Program-made: the position numbers and the translations under genes | Origin: Orobanche coerulescens | Lineage: Eukaryota > Streptophyta > Magnoliopsida > Lamiales > Orobanchaceae | Length of the DNA stretch: 64,000 bases | Direction of reading: 5' to 3' | NCBI GenBank assembly: GCA_033398695.1 | Contig: CM065811.1 | Location: forward strand, 119,335,501-119,399,500 | Part shown: one piece after another, positions 1-11,650 of the stretch | How positions within the stretch are numbered: position 1 is the first letter of the stretch | Layout of the letters: each line of letters begins with the position of its first letter | Notes under the pieces: generated by a model | Database searches by the model: none | Seen by the model: the letters and a program-made list of their open reading frames with translations, nothing else | What the model was told of the DNA's origin: nothing

Positions 1-513
1 TAAATACATACAACTCAATTCCAAACACATACCCACGCAGGGGTCAAAATATAATAAACTCCCGTACAACGGGGAAAAGATACTGCAGCGGAAAAGAAAA
101 TACAACTAGACCAATACGACATCAACGGATCCTCGTGTGATTAGTATCGTTCATCTTTCATCATCCTTCGTGCCGGCCCTGTGTTATGCTCCCAAACCTG
201 AATGCAAAAACAAACATCCACCCCCCGAATACTCGGGGGTTAGCAAAACTCTACTGTTTTTCTAGTGCAAGTACAAGTGCAAAAATACGAGCCATACAAT
301 TCACATTCCACGAATAACAATAACCAGGAAATCCTCAAAGATTCAAACGTAATGAAAAGTACTTCCCGAGGCATGAGTTTGGGTAAAATACTTCAAAACC
401 GAAAGATCACAAATCAAGAGAAAACAATTTATAAAACCATTTAAAGTGCCATCGAGAGTTTTAATAGAAAACAATTTAGGATTATTAAATCCTCCTCATT
501 CCAAAATCAACAG
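1..513 (-). mobile_element. Element A, LTR fragment (left part)
   Basis: Minus-strand LTR sequence, separated from its right part (12616-15065) by insertion of element T. Read on the minus strand, the TTTTGCTAACCCC stretch near 230-250 and the following leader resemble the 3' portion of the LTRs of C (about 20121-20180). The LTR's 3' end lies beyond the window start. The last five bases (509-513, AACAG) are one copy of T's target-site duplication. Confidence 0.75.
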
Positions 514-620
514 TGTTGTGCGGTGATTAATACACCTCGATAGGCGATCGGCATCACGATCAGGGAAGCCAACAATGGAAGACATACTCTGGACAAACGC
601 CCAGAGTTCGGCACAATACA

Positions 621-700
621 GCGACCGTCTTTTGGTACCCAGCGATCGTCTTTCGATATCTGACGATCGTCTTTAATGAGCGAACCAGAGGCGATCGTCT
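621..700 (+). promoter_or_regulatory. Short direct repeats GCGATCGTCT in T's LTR
   Basis: Four copies of GCGATCGTCT or close variants start at 621, 642, 663 and 691, so the first three have a 21-bp pitch. Each holds the palindrome CGATCG or one mismatch from it. The cluster lies about 350 bp upstream of the TATA box and is repeated in the 3' LTR. A role as an enhancer is inference from position. Confidence 0.5.
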
Positions 701-1046
701 CGTACCACATATGGATCCAGCATCCGTCAAAGTCGTCGAATACCGAATCTTGGGCGGTGGCCCACGTGCAGATCTTCAAAAGGCGCCGACAGATAGGACA
801 TTTGACCACAACCTGTCACCTACCTCACCTACCGACAAGGCCGCCGAAAGGTACAAAGTGGGTCCTCCCCGGACAGCGACTCAATACGCGTGCTGGCTTC
901 CCATTAGTTTGCCCAGCTGGCCACCAGCAGCGACCTCGGACCTCAAGGGAACAGGCCCACGTGACGGGACAATCGGCCATCTTATTTTAATATAGAAAAC
1001 GGCGGTCGCCCGCGATCGCCTGAGGAGTCCCAACTACCTTGTCCCC

Positions 1047-1054
1047 TATAAATA
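1047..1054 (+). promoter_or_regulatory. TATA box of T's 5' LTR
   Basis: TATAAATA in a C/T-rich context, at the expected place for the LTR promoter. The copy in the 3' LTR is at 12184-12191. Confidence 0.65.
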
Positions 1055-1480
1055 GAGAACATACTGCAATGGACAAAAGGAGGCGAATTTGCTACGAATT
1101 CAGTGCAAAACACACACAAAAAGAGAATCAAAGACTCTTTTGGAAACCACTTATACATTCATAGTGATATTCATACACATTTTATCATATATCCCAAGCA
1201 AGAACTCACAGATTTACTTATCTGGTTCTTCCGGCAATCTACGCGCTCTACAGCCTAGATAACTAGAAGTCTTTACACTCCTTGTAATAGACTCTAACAT
1301 TAATATTTGTACTCGACAGTATATTTATTAATAACATCTCGCGAGAGCATTCAATCCCGGGATTAACAACCCCGGCAAATCTTGTGTTACTTATTTTCTC
1401 ACGGAAGTGTTCTCGCATTTGTTTGTTACTCGATCATTCCAGCAATACTATCTCCGGATAATATTTTGGGTAACAACAAT

Positions 1481-1498
1481 TGGCGCTAGAGGAAGGGG
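1481..1498 (+). other. Primer binding site of T
   Basis: TGGCGCTAGAGGAAGGGG begins two bases after the 5' LTR end. The TGG start is as expected for pairing with a tRNA CCA end. I cannot name the tRNA with certainty. Confidence 0.6.
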
Positions 1499-1606
1499 AT
1501 CTAAACCTTCATTTTTATTCCTACCGTCTCGAAGAACACTCACTGTTCTCCGGACATACACTTGAAGAAACACTCACTGTTCTTCAATAGAAAAGCCTTC
1601 AGAAAA

Positions 1607-3158
1607 ATGACATCTGCAACGACCTCCAAGAGAGCCACCCTAAGATCTGCCGGAAATCTCATTCCGGCCCGATCAATCCCACCACACGGCGGAAGGCGAC
1701 CGTGGCGACGCTAGGCTCTCACTCCCGCCCCAAGGGACGGTTCTAGCCTCTCACTCGATCGGCCCTGCATCGGAATAGATTGAGGAGGCTATAGCCATCC
1801 TCAGGGAGCGACGGAAGGCCTACGACTCGCCCACCATCACTCCATCGGCCATCCGTCGGGCAGGCAAGCGGAAGCTTAAGGGGATCTATGTTGAGAAATC
1901 GACAGAAAGCCCCGAGCCGCAGGAGAAGGCTCTGGTGAGGCGGGACAATTCCGTCTTCAGCCGCCTAGGGAGCGATCCCTCATGGCGACCCGGGTACTCA
2001 GGCCCCAGCCGGGAGACATCGGAATCCGAATCCTTTACCAGGAGTTCGGCATATCCGACTCCCAGGAGACAGGTCGGTCAACGAGCCCCTGCTCGCCTAA
2101 GGAAGGAACCCACTGGCAGGGATCTCGTCATTCACCACGGGGCTAGGGGATCAGTACACGATCGCCTTAGTTCGCGTTCTGAGAGCCAATCGGCGAGCAG
2201 TCAGGCGACGGCGATGGCCGCCATGCAACGCCAGCTCGACGAGATGAAGGCGCTCCTAGAAACTGGGGCAGGTGCCAGGAGATCGATCGCTAGGCTAAAT
2301 GAACCACTCGCGGTCCAAATCGAGATCACCCCAATTCAACCAAAGATCGCTCCCCCACAAACGCCTCTATATGAGGGGAGGTCGGATCCGGAGACCCACT
2401 TTGGCAAATTCCGGATCTACATGACCGGATGCGGAGCCTCAGATGCGACGAAATGTCGAATGTTCCCGTTAACTCTGGGCGATCTCGCCCACAGGTGGTA
2501 CATCTCACTACTATCTCGCTCAATCAATTGCTTTGAGAAGCTGGCGAACGACTTCACGTCGTACTTTGCCGCCAAAGTCGCTCGCCCGGAAGGTCCCCAC
2601 CGCATGATGAAAATCAGGCAGGGGAAGGACGAATCAGATGAGGATTACATTGACCGGGTAGACGAGATAGTCCTCACCGGTGAGCCCATAAGCGACGAGC
2701 TCGCTCTCCACGCAGTCCTGAGCGGATTCCACGGACGCTCGCCCATGTTCAGGCACCTCACAAAGAATATTCCCCCGACCTATACGGTCTTTCGCGTCAG
2801 AGCCGCCGATTTTATGGCCAGGCAGAGTATGCTCTCCCTCCGTTTAGGCGAGGAACCCTACGGAGAAGGGAAGACACCTTCCCATGTCCAGAAGAAGGCG
2901 ATCGCCAAGCCCAGAAAGGCGGTCGCAAAGCCGCCTGGTGAGTTCAAAGCCTTCGAGGATGTGGAGGTCCACCTTCTCCACAACCTCAACTTATCTCCGG
3001 CCCACATCTTCAACGCAATCAAAGGTCGCGAGTGGCTCTCCAAACCAAAGCCGATAAGGGACCACGGTCACCTAGATCGCAGCAAATTCTGTGCATACCA
3101 CAAGAGTCCCGGCCACAACACCAGCCAATGCCGCGACCTCCTCAGACAGCTCTGGTGA
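1607..3158 (+). pseudogene. gag: gag of element T (broken)
   Basis: Encodes the capsid/nucleocapsid polyprotein that packages element RNA. A likely start ATG at 1607 opens a basic N-terminal peptide (MTSATTSKRAT), but that frame stops at a TAG near 1712. The main frame is open from about 1771, after a TAG, to a TGA at 3156-3158, and the stretch 1935-3158 is 407 codons. It contains a retrotransposon gag domain (around HRWYISLLSRSINCFEKLA) and ends with a knuckle-like motif CAYHKSPGHNTSQC, with His in place of the second Cys. The frame continues past the TGA directly into pol, so gag and pol were one ORF or are separated only by this stop. The N-terminal break and internal stop make the copy probably non-functional. 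Confidence 0.8.
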
Positions 3159-4935
3159 CTGTTTGAGGAAGGCAAACTGGACAGCTTGGTCACCAAGCCA
3201 GAACCTAGGATGGAGAGAACCGGAGGGCGCGATTGCCGACCAAACGAAAGAACTCCTCCAAATCCGGTCGCCAGAATCGAGCATGAGCCGGAATACTCTG
3301 ATGAGTCGATCCCTTCGATCAACCCGGGCGGTCGGATCAACATGCTTCAAGCAGGAGATGGAAACCTCGGGGGTATTTCCCCAGTTTCCACCATGTCAAA
3401 CAGGAAGCGAAAGTCCCAGCTGAGGGCGTTCGCCGGGGTCCATACCGTGGTTCCTCCGGAGCCGACAATTTCTAAAGACGCACTCATCACCTTTTCCAAC
3501 AAGGACAGGGAGGGAGTGCAATGCCCCAAAGAGGACGCACTGGTGATCTCCGCCTGTATCCTTGGGAAGAAGGCCGATCGTGTGCTGGTCGACAATGGGA
3601 GTTTCTGCAACATCATATTCAAATCCGCCCTAGACCAACTCGGCAACTTAATCAAATTCATCAAGCCGTTCGACACCGTGCTCCAAGGGTTCGGCGACAA
3701 CACAGTCCAAGCCTACGGGAGGATCAAGCTCTCCGTCGAGCTAATCTGCTTTTATGATCCCAAGGTTAGGATTACTAGGAACCTAAGTTTTGTAATCATA
3801 GATAGGCCCAGCATCTATAATGGGTTCCTAGGTCGCCCCTTTTTAGAAACCTTTGAGGCGGTCGCCTCATCTTTCTTTTACTGTATCAAATTCCCCACTG
3901 CCGATGGGACGGTCGGTACTGTAAAAGGAGATCAGCTAATGGCAAAAAGATGTTTGAGTTACTCCTATGTTGTTACTTCTTTCAATACATCCCATACTAT
4001 ATGTAACATTGAAGCGATCGACGATCAACCCATGGAGATCGACGAGCCAAGCACATCGTATCAACCCGACTCAGGGGACGCCATCTCTCATCAATCGACG
4101 GACGACATCGAGCCAAGGATCGGTTTCGAGCCAAGTCTCGACATCGATCCAAGGACCGAGTCCGGAGATCGTAACAAACGAGAGGCGACCGTCCCTGTCG
4201 AAGAGTTGGAAAGCATTATGATGGATCCGGTTCATCCAGAACGGGAAGTACAGATCGGCGCAAGCATCGACCACGAATTAAAGGGGGATCTGATCAACTT
4301 GCTACGTAGGAACATCGGAGTCTTTGCCTGGTCGCATCAAGATATGGTTGGGATAAGTCCCGAACACGCTTGCCATTATCTGAAGATCGACCGGGCGATG
4401 AAGCCTGTTCACCAGAAGCGTAGGAAGTTCGGTCCCGAGAAATACGCGGCGCTCAACATAGAAGTCCAGAAGTTACTCAACAACAAATTAATCGGAGTAG
4501 CTACAGACGAACCACAGTGGGTCGCCAACGCGGTGCTCGTCAAAAAGCCAACTAGCTCCTGGAGGTTATGCATCGACTTCACCGACCTCAACGCGGCATG
4601 TCCAAAAGATCACTTTCCGATGCCTCATATTGATCACTTGGTCGATAGTACGGCAGGTTGCGAAATGATGTCATTTATGGATGCCTTCACCGGATATCAT
4701 CAAATCCCAATGGCGGAGGAAGACATAAAACACACATCTTTCCACACGAAAAAAGACATATACTTTTGGGTCCGAATGCCGTTCGGCTTGAAAAACGCAG
4801 GGGCGACCTACCAGCGACTAGTCAACAGAATGTTCGCTAATCATATCGGCAAGACCATGGAGGTCTACATTGACGATATCGTAGTCAAAAGCCTCAAGAA
4901 GGAGGATCATCTCAACGATCTCGCCGACGTTCGTC
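3159..4935 (+). pseudogene. pol: pol of T, part 1: protease and reverse transcriptase
   Basis: Same frame as gag after its TGA. A retropepsin-like site appears as VLVDNGSFCNIIF (about 3585-3625), with Asn-Gly-Ser where Thr/Ser-Gly is usual, as is common in Tat elements. The reverse transcriptase follows: the DFTDLNAACPKD motif, MPFGLKNAGATYQ, and the catalytic YIDDIVVKS at about 4864-4890. Near 4932 a one-base loss shifts the frame. The domain continues in the next frame from about 4936. This part would provide polyprotein cleavage and cDNA synthesis. Confidence 0.85.
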
Positions 4936-5676
4936 ATCCTCGAGAAATTCAACATGAAACTGAACCCCAAGAAATGCAACTTCGGAGTAGGCTCCGGGAA
5001 ATTCCTAGGGCACATCGTGAGCCAAAGGGGGATTGAGGCGAACCCCACCAAGATTCAGGCGATCCTCGACATGCAGGAGCCGCAAAACATCAAACAGGTG
5101 CAACGCCTCACAGGTTGTCTAGCCGCCCTCAACCGTTTCATATCACGGCTCGGCGATAAAAGCAAGCCTTTCTTCGCAACCATCAAGAACAAGAAGTTCG
5201 CATGGACGAAGGAAAACCAGATAGCGTTCGCCAAAATAAAGGAATATCTATCTAACCCCCAGATCCTGGCAAAGCCGATCCCCGGTGAGAAACTATTCCT
5301 TTACCTGGCACCCTCGGAGGTCGCACTAAGTGCCGTTCTGGTGCGAGCGGAGGGACAAGCCCACTTGCCCATCTATTATGTTAGTCAAGCGCTCCACGAC
5401 GCTGAAACACGTTATACACCATTGGAGAAGATCGCATACGCCCTTGTCATGAGTGTTCGTAAGCTGAGGGCTTACTTCTTCGATCACCAAGTGGAAGTCC
5501 TAACAACTCTACCTCTAAGGCAAGTCCTACACCGACCGGACACCAACGGGCGACTCCTCAAGTGGTTGCTGGAGATCGCCCAATACGGTATCACTTACGC
5601 TCCTCGCACGGCAATCAAGGGCCAAGCTCTGGCGGACTTCGTGGTGGAATTAACTTTCCCTCACAGTCCGACCTAG
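4936..5676 (+). pseudogene. pol: pol of T, part 2: RT thumb and first RNase H
   Basis: This continues the reverse transcriptase after the frameshift (LNPKKCNFGVGSGKFLGHIVS, about 4957-5019). A Ty3-type RNase H domain follows (around VALSAVLVRAEGQAHLPIYY and YTPLEKIAYALVMSVRKLRAY). The usual first catalytic Asp of RNase H is not obvious in this copy. It is known that Tat elements often carry a degenerate first RNase H plus a second one, which fits here. The frame ends at a TAG at 5674-5676, after which recognisable protein continues in the same frame. Confidence 0.82.
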
Positions 5677-5979
5677 GTCGGCCGACCTGCCTGGAAATTA
5701 TATGTGGATGGCTCGGCGACCAATTCGTGAGCAGGGGCAGGGATTGTCCTCATCAGTCCCGACGGTCAAAGTTTCACAAATGTTGTACGTTTCAGTTTTC
5801 GTGCGACCAACAATGAAGCTGAATACGAAGCTTTCGTAGGCGGGCTCGATCTAGCCCTCGCCCTAGATGTTCGTCGCCTCCATATCTTCATGGGCTCCCT
5901 TTTGGTCGTGAACCAAGTCAAGGGAGAATATGAGGCGCGCGGCGAACATATGGTCAAATACCAATAGCTGGTCGCCGAA
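5677..5979 (+). pseudogene. pol of T, part 3: second (archaeal-type) RNase H
   Basis: Reading on in the same frame gives KLYVDGSATNS, NNEAEYEAFVGGLDLAL and, further on, EHNSQADALSKLAS (near 6025-6065). These are the catalytic Asp, Glu and Asp neighbourhoods of the additional RNase H found only in the Tat lineage. Two stops interrupt it, TGA at 5728-5730 and TAG at 5965-5967, besides the TAG at its start. Three in-frame stops without frameshift point to base substitutions rather than missed bases. Confidence 0.82.
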
Positions 5980-6535
5980 ATGTGCACAAAATTTGAAGAA
6001 GTGCTAATCGAACAAGTCCCGAGAGAGCACAACTCCCAGGCCGATGCTCTTTCCAAACTAGCATCATCGGATGGGGCAGCCGACTTCTCCAATATCCAAA
6101 TCACAAAGTCAGCAAGGCCGGCGATCGACAGAAGCCTGGTTACCACGATTGCCATCGCCGAGGAGAACTGGATGACTCCGTTCATCAAATACTTAAAGGA
6201 CGGAACGGTCCCTGACGACCGTGTTAAAGCTCGCCAACTCCAGCTCCGTGCGACCAGATATACCCTATTGGACGACCAGCTTTACAAGCGAGCCTTCAGC
6301 CTTCCCCTCCTCAAGTGTATTACACCGGAGGAAGGTCGGCTCGTTTTAGCCGAGATCCATGACGGGATTTGCGGAAACCATGCGGGCGGGCGAGCTCTCA
6401 TCCATAAGACAACCAGGCAAGGTTTTTTCTGGCCATCACTTCAGAAGGATGCGATTGCCTATGCCAGATCGTGTCACAAAGCGATAATGGGCCCAAACAT
6501 CAAACTCTCCCCGAACAGCTCACCTCCATGTACGG
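5980..6535 (+). pseudogene. pol: pol of T, part 4: end of second RNase H and integrase zinc finger
   Basis: Open frame beginning with the end of the second RNase H and passing into the N-terminal integrase region. The two His of the HHCC finger are visible in HDGICGNHAGGRALIH (about 6358-6403). The Cys pair is damaged: only CHKA is seen where C-x-x-C is expected (about 6475). Near 6535 the frame is lost and the core continues in another frame. Confidence 0.78.
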
Positions 6536-7377
6536 CCCTTGGACATTTGCGCAATGGGGCATCGACCTTATTGGTCCCTCGCCGACGGCTCTGTGGGGTC
6601 AGAATTTGCTATCGTAGGGGTCGACTATTTCACCAAGTGGGCAGAGGCCGAGCCACTAAACAAGATCGCCAAGAACAGTGATCAAGTTTATCTGAAAACA
6701 TCATATGCCGATTCGGTGCCTGTGCCATCATCTCCGACAATGGAAAACAATTCGACGGCCTAGAAGTCATGCAATTCTCGTGAAAAGTGGGGAATCAAAA
6801 GGTTATTCTCGGCGCCCTATCACCCTCGCATTTAACGGGCAGGTAGAGGCAGTGAATAAGATCCTCAAACACACGAATAAAGCGCGACTCGAATCCAGGC
6901 AAGGACGATGGGCGAGCGAGCTCCCAAACGTTTTGTGGTCCTACCGAACGACGACCCGCAATTCAACTGGCAAAACCCCATTTGCCCTTGCCTTCGGAAC
7001 AGAAGTGGTGATTCCTTCAGAGATCGCCGTCCTCAGCCATCGAACCGAACAGGAGATGACGACCGACAACGATGTGGCCCGACGAATCGACCTAGACATG
7101 CTCGAAGAACGACGGCTGACCTCAGAAATGAAGAACACAATCCACAAAAGGAGAGCCGAGAAGTTCTTCAATTCAAAGGTCAAAGAAAGAAGGTTTCAAG
7201 TGGGCGATCTCATCCTCAAGAAGATCCAAACCCACACAGGCGTTTTCGGTCCGAACTGGGAGGGACCTTTCAGAGTATCCAGATGGCTAACTAAAGGAGC
7301 CTACGAACTGGAACATCCTGACGCATTCGGATCAATACCCCTGGAACGCCGTGCATCTGAAAAAATACTACCAGTGA
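6536..7377 (+). pseudogene. pol: pol of T, part 5: integrase core and C-terminus
   Basis: The catalytic core is spread over several frames. The first Asp lies in EFAIVGVDYFTKWAEAE (frame of 6539-6763), the second in IISDNGKQFDG (about 6727-6760), and the Glu in NGQVEAVNK (about 6837-6863). All three catalytic residues are therefore kept although the reading frame is not. The C-terminal part (FFNSKVKERRFQVGDLILKK) and the last motif WNAVHLKKYYQ end at TGA 7375-7377, in a frame shifted near 7330. Confidence 0.78.
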
Positions 7378-8447
7378 TAATTTTGTATTCAATTTCAATG
7401 ATGTACAAGGAATATAATGAGATTTTTTCCTATCCCATCTATTCTGGCGATCGCCCCACCAGGCATATCGCATACCACCGACGATCGTTGATCATGACGA
7501 TCCGAGGTAAAATCAATGCAGCCATGGTTCTGGAGGTCGATGGAACCGACAGTTTCGCCCATGCAAGGTTCCTTTGGGCTGAGATCGCCCGCCCTTCGTT
7601 TAAATATGAGGCCGGCGTAGCCGGAGGACCCTCCAAAATAATCAGTAGACACGATCGCACGTCCTCAAGGTACATCATCTAACATGGTGAACCCGGACAA
7701 TGCGACGTGCCACTACCCCCGTCTCAACGTACACCGTCGAGGGTCGCCATCTTCATGGCGGGCCGAGGTGGAAGCAGAGCCGACAATCCGCGGACGTGGA
7801 GTCGAATAAGCCAACGACGCCCCGCGCAAGGACTCCTCCAGACCAAGATCGCCCGCCTTTCGTTTTAACACAAGGCAGGCGTAGCCTAACGGAGGACCCT
7901 CACAAAAAGTGAGTCGCGGGATACACAATATCCCTCGCACACAATGACACGATTGGGGAGGTCGGTCCATCGAACACCCCAACCGTACATGATTCTTTAG
8001 AATCGGCAAAACTGAAGATAGCTCGCCAGACAAACTAGTTTTTGTTTCCTTACTTACAATAAGTAAACAAAAACAAGGGGGCAGAGATGGGTCGAGCTAA
8101 TCCCAAATACGATCGAACAAAAAGGAACCACGCACGATCGGCTTCACTCAAACACACGCAGGACGATCGGAATCGTTCGACAAAAATTACAAGTAAGAAT
8201 TCCGATTCAAAACATATCAATGCTTTCAACACTCAGACAATCGGTCGGATGAACAAAACGTCAAAAGCAATCATACACGTACTTGTAAAAATTGCACGCA
8301 AACATTCAAAGGCGATCGTATGTAAAGAGACAGTATGAAAAGAGGAACATTTTATTCATAATGCAAGTTTCGTACATTACGGGGCCCGAAGGCATTACAA
8401 AAGGAAAACAAAAAAGTACAAGTTACAGAGGAAAACAAAAATGTCTC
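7378..8447 (+). other. Non-coding stretch of T after pol
   Basis: No convincing gene on either strand. A roughly 50-bp sequence (from GATCGCCCGCC to GGAGGACCCTC) occurs twice, at about 7584-7632 and 7848-7893. CGATCG-containing motifs are frequent. The right end runs into the 3' end of the antisense gene. Confidence 0.5.
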
Positions 8448-11081
8448 TCAAGGCCCCACCGGCTGGTCATCGCCCTCAGGTTGCGGATCGGCTTGGGCCC
8501 CCCCATCGGCCTCGGGATGAATGAGTTTACCAGTATACCAACTCAAGTCGATCCCGAAGTCGACAAAGTCAAGGATCAGCAAGGAGAACTCTGGGTGCAG
8601 AGGATGCTCGAGGGCATAGGATTTGAAGCTCTCCATCAAGGGACCAATCTCGATCCCTGCCTTTTTAGCGGCTCGAAAAGCGTCAGCATAGGCCAAGTAA
8701 TAAGCGAACTCGCCGACGAGCGCAACGTTGAGGTAGGGATCGGCCTCGATCGCCTTCAGCTGCCCCTTCAACTCCTCGGCCGTCTTCTCAGCCTCCGCCA
8801 GCTCGACCACCTTGGCGGCATTCTCACCCTTGGCCTTCTCCAGCTCCTTCTTCGCCGCCTCCATCTCACCGCTGAGCCGATCCACCATCGCCTTCACCCC
8901 GACCGCCTCCTCCTGCGAAGCCGCGTACTTCTGGCGGGTTTCCTTCTCCTTATCACGGGACCGGTCGGCAGCCTCCTTAGAGCGGCTCAGCTCCTGCTTC
9001 AATCGGTCAACGTCCTGTTTAGCCCTTTTGGCCGTCTCCTCATACTCCTTCTCCATAGACTGGATCCGGTTAGCAAGTTCAATGTTTTTATTCCGGGCGG
9101 CCTCGAGGTCGCTATGGAGACGAGCAGTGGAGGGTCGCCCCTCAAAATCCCTAGCGGCTTGGACGGCCATCGTCGCCGTCTGGAGAGCTGTGGCAACGTC
9201 GCCGCCTGCATGGCATTTCCAGATCGCCGACGAGCGATCGCATCAAGATCGGTCGTCCAGGCCTTGGGCAGAGAGGTGATAGCCTGCTGGACGTAAGTAG
9301 GGACTTCGAGAGATGTTTGCGGAGCCTTACTCGACAAAAAGTCCATCACCATAGGAGCGACGTCTGGATCGGCGAGACGAACCCTGCAGCACAAACCAAA
9401 GAAACCAAGGAGTTAGCCTATACCTTACTCAGAATGCCTAACTCAGAAAATTTTGATCCTTTCTTACCTATTGACCAGCTCGGGATCGCGACCAAAATAA
9501 GGCTTACCCCGAGAGGTTTCCGCCTCAGCGATCGCCACCTACTTCGTAGGGCCGCCCGATGACCGGGAGTCGGTCGCCGAGGGCCTAGGGCCTGATCGCT
9601 CCGTCATCGAGATGGCAGAAATAGGAGCCGCAGCAACCGGAGGCTCAAGAATGGATACATCCGCCTCAGTAATCGGCAGGGACTCCTCCGACCTCCGCCT
9701 CTTGCGGCGCTGAAGTTGTTCCTCTCCCTGAACTACCGGCCGGGCGACGGCACCTCAAAGAGCCTCACACCGGAGCAGGGCGAGACGTCGTCGTAGGAAT
9801 GCGACCAGTCTGCTTACCCAAGTGAAGGCGTCCGATGAGTCCCGGGTTTGACATGGCGATATCTGGCGGCGGCTCGGCAAATCGGGGAAAATGAACCTCT
9901 GTCAAAGAAGAGGTACAAACAAGTTAGACAACAACTTAAACGATACGACCTCCTGGAGACGATCGTCAAGCAAGGAAGCACCACTTAAGCTCATACCTGG
10001 AACTTTCAAGTGATGGGGGAAGCAAAACAATCGAGCCCCCAACCGATGAATTTCGTTACCAAGCGAGCGAACGTCAATAAAGGAATCCGGCAAGGCACGG
10101 ATCCGCTCCCAAACGATCAAGAAATCGAAAGGAAGGTCGCCGATCGCTGGAACGAGAGGTCCTGCAAAAAGAAAACAAAATTAGATCAGTCCAAGACAAG
10201 CTCAATCAAGGGGAGAGTTAAAATCCTTACTCGGATTCCTCTCCCGGAAAGTGGTGGGGATCTCCAACTCCTCATTCGGCCTGTCACTCGATGCCGATCG
10301 CCACGCCCCGCCGACCCAGCACCATTTAGCCAGGTCACCCTTGGTCTTGTTCGGCACTCCGAGGACCACTCTCCCTATTCGGCCTTGTATATGATTGCCG
10401 CCGATCGACCCTTTCTGCGTGGCCAGTTTAAACAGATAATTCATCTCCAGCGCAGTAAGGAGGCGGAACAACCGGTGACCGCCAAACAGTGTCAACGTGC
10501 AGATGACCAGAGCTGCCGCTCGGCGTCAATTGAAGAGGCGCCAAATTCCAGGCGATCAGCAAGTAGGAGACGGCGAATGGCAGAGGAAATCGCAGACCGG
10601 CCTCTATAATCATCTCGCTGACGGCAACCATATCCTCGGGCGGTTGATCGGCACGTTCATTCTCCGAGGGCACGTGCAAGGAAACGTCAGAGGGGATGTG
10701 ATATTTGGCCCTCCAACGGCTCAGGTCTTTCTTGGTCGCCGTACTCCGGATCTTTCCGAGAGTCCACGGAGACGGGACGGCGGCCCGAAAAACCGTCCGC
10801 TTCACATGTTCGTAAGGGTGAGCGGCAGAGTAGGCTTCGAAGTCGAATTCCGGACAGGGTCCGGCGATCGCTTCCATCATCTGAGCGAAAGCCACATAAG
10901 CAGGGCCGAATCTACTCTCTCGTTCCCAGGCCGCCCGCACCAAATCATCCTCATCCACCGGCAAGCCCCCCTGCTCCGCCATCGTCGCCGTCCTCGCCAC
11001 TTCGGCCTCGTTGAAAAGTTCTTCGAGTTCTGCGGGTGCAATCCCCGCACGAATAGCTTCAACTGCCATCTCCATATCCAC
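8448..11081 (-). pseudogene. Antisense gene of T, 'putative gypsy type transposon' family, spliced and broken
   Basis: Read on the minus strand from about 11081 down to the TGA at 8448-8450. The first part resembles the plant protein domain known as 'putative gypsy type transposon' (IPSDVSLHVPSENERADQPP, then FPLPFAVSYLLIAWNLAPLQ). Near 10510-10530 one base is gained or lost and the domain continues as LTLFGGHRLFRLLTALEMNY. GT-AG introns can be read at 10162-10230, 9899-9996 and 9384-9467. The last part (8448-9170) is a long Lys/Glu/Ala coiled coil. It is joined to the preceding exon by another frame change near 9180. An in-frame ATG is at 11073-11075, and the frame stays open upstream without another ATG. 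The plus-strand ORF of 334 codons over this region (8292-9296) is a mirror of the coiled coil. Antisense ORFs of unknown role are known at this place in Grande- and Retand-type elements. Confidence 0.72.
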
Positions 11082-11300
11082 TCCAACGGGAATCTTCTCC
11101 TGCTCAGCGACGCGCGGAAGAACTTCCGGTCTCGAAGGTTTTGGATCCTCCCGACATATTAGAAAGTAAAGGGAGAGAGAAGATTAATTTTTCTTACCTA
11201 GAGAAAAGATGGAGATCGGCACAAGAAGCTCCAGAAATTTTTGCAGAGTTTCGGCTATGGATGCAAGGACGCGTAAAGAATGAAAGAGAAGAAGACCCAG

Positions 11301-11312
11301 CCTTTTTATAGA
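11301..11312 (-). promoter_or_regulatory. Possible TATA box of the antisense gene
   Basis: The minus strand reads TCTATAAAAAGG, about 230 bp upstream of the antisense coding start. A good splice donor (CTAG/GTAAG, near 11198) lies between them, so a 5' untranslated exon is plausible. Confidence 0.45.
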
Positions 11313-11640
11313 TGGAGGCGGGGGTCTAAGTGCAAATAGGTGAAATCTCGAGGGCCGGATCGCAACCGTCATCGTGGGGACGCATTAAATGCTGCCCTCA
11401 AATCCCGCGGACGCGTCTTTTCGAGGGCACGCCAGGCAACAAAGTCTGACAAACCGTCGGACTCCCCCAACAATAGCGCGACGCGTGTCCCTGCAACTTT
11501 TCGAGAGCCCGCCTTCATTTCCCGCTGCTCCCGGCGCAAAAGGAGATCGTCCAGATTTGAATTCAGGTCGGCTGATCGGCTAAACATTGGCGATCGCTAA
11601 CAGTGCCACCTCACCCCGTGTTTTCAACATAGAGGCGAGC

Positions 11641-11650
11641 TGGGGGCAAT
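11641..11650 (+). other. Polypurine tract of T
   Basis: TGGGGGCAAT directly abuts the 3' LTR start at 11651, where plus-strand cDNA synthesis is primed. Confidence 0.6.

Larger units (their letters stand above)
514..1478 (+). repeat. 5' LTR of element T
   Basis: 965 bp starting TGTTGTGCGG and ending TAACAACA, matched over its whole length by 11651-12615. It carries CGATCG-rich repeats near its start, a TATA box at 1047-1054, and a T-rich transcribed part after it. Confidence 0.95.

Noticed and set aside
8292..9296. 334-codon plus-strand ORF as a gene
   Set aside because: It mirrors the coiled-coil antisense ORF; the minus strand has recognisable protein, splice sites and a sensible stop, while the plus-strand product is Leu/Arg-rich without a motif.
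10497..11162. 221-codon plus-strand ORF opposite the antisense gene
   Set aside because: Shadow of the minus-strand domain; no motif of its own.
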